The notes beneath the pieces are model-generated. The model was not told the DNA's origin. It was given only the letters and a program-made list of their open reading frames with translations, and did no database searches. From NCBI GenBank assembly GCA_007844125.1, contig CM017556.1, positions 84,674,864-84,738,863 on the forward strand: 64,000 bases of DNA, given 5' to 3'. Position numbers and translations under genes: made by a program. Each line of letters opens with the position of its first letter. Position 1 is the first letter of the stretch. Of the stretch, positions 63,851 through 64,000 are shown in pieces. Source of the DNA: Sinonovacula constricta. Its lineage: Eukaryota > Mollusca > Bivalvia > Cardiida > Solecurtidae.

Positions 63851-64000
63851 TGGTGAAGATTTGAAGGACTAACCAACATATTGTGGAAAGAGGTAAGAGT
63901 CGACATAGTCAACATCACCCTGTGGGAACATATAAGTCAAGAGCAACCATCGCTAGTACATCACAAAAAAGTAAGACAGATTATTGTTTAAAATATAAAC

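Overview
This is eukaryotic, AT-rich, intron-rich and repeat-dense DNA, most likely from a mollusc and probably a bivalve. The evidence is a multi-exon arrestin-domain gene with a 21-kb intron and consensus GT/AG junctions, tRNA-derived SINEs that resemble the molluscan V-SINE (RUDI-like) group, several short terminal-inverted-repeat elements, and many mini- and microsatellites. The species assignment is inference. I see no bacterial operon, CRISPR array or genuine tRNA gene.

Layout. 1-2423: no convincing gene. 2424-11170: a roughly 8.7-kb satellite of a 43-bp unit (about 200 copies), containing an internal tandem duplication of a 2.7-kb block. 11641-11776: a possible terminal coding exon (+) of an unidentified gene; if real, the satellite lies within or beside an intron. 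13.4-18.1 kb: a degenerate tandem array of about 0.75-kb units invaded by a SINE and a 46-bp minisatellite. 18.2-19.5 kb: AT-rich and 57-bp minisatellites. 22.1-28.9 kb: a hairpin-type element, a (TA)n tract, a second degenerate array of about 0.9-kb units, and a broken RecQ-like helicase fragment cut by a MITE. 29.0-31.3 kb: 12-bp and 30-bp tandem repeats.

32856-61643 (+): the one confidently modelled gene, an arrestin domain-containing (alpha-arrestin, ARRDC) protein. It has six coding exons and 358 aa, reconstructed by joining 32881-33001, 54396-54506, 55706-55929, 57141-57323, 61052-61234 and 61389-61643. All junctions keep frame and both arrestin lobes are complete. Its tail has a PTAP tetrapeptide but no PPxY. 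Intron 1 (33002-54395) holds many repeats, including a 651-bp tandem array, two SINEs and two MITEs.

61644-64000: 3' flank with several AATAAA signals and a 23/46-bp palindrome-rich minisatellite near the end.

The main unusual content is the repeat architecture (duplicated satellite block, two fossil medium-length arrays, a dispersed family with a conserved small hairpin) and the PTAP motif of the arrestin. I did not find a clearly new multi-gene system.
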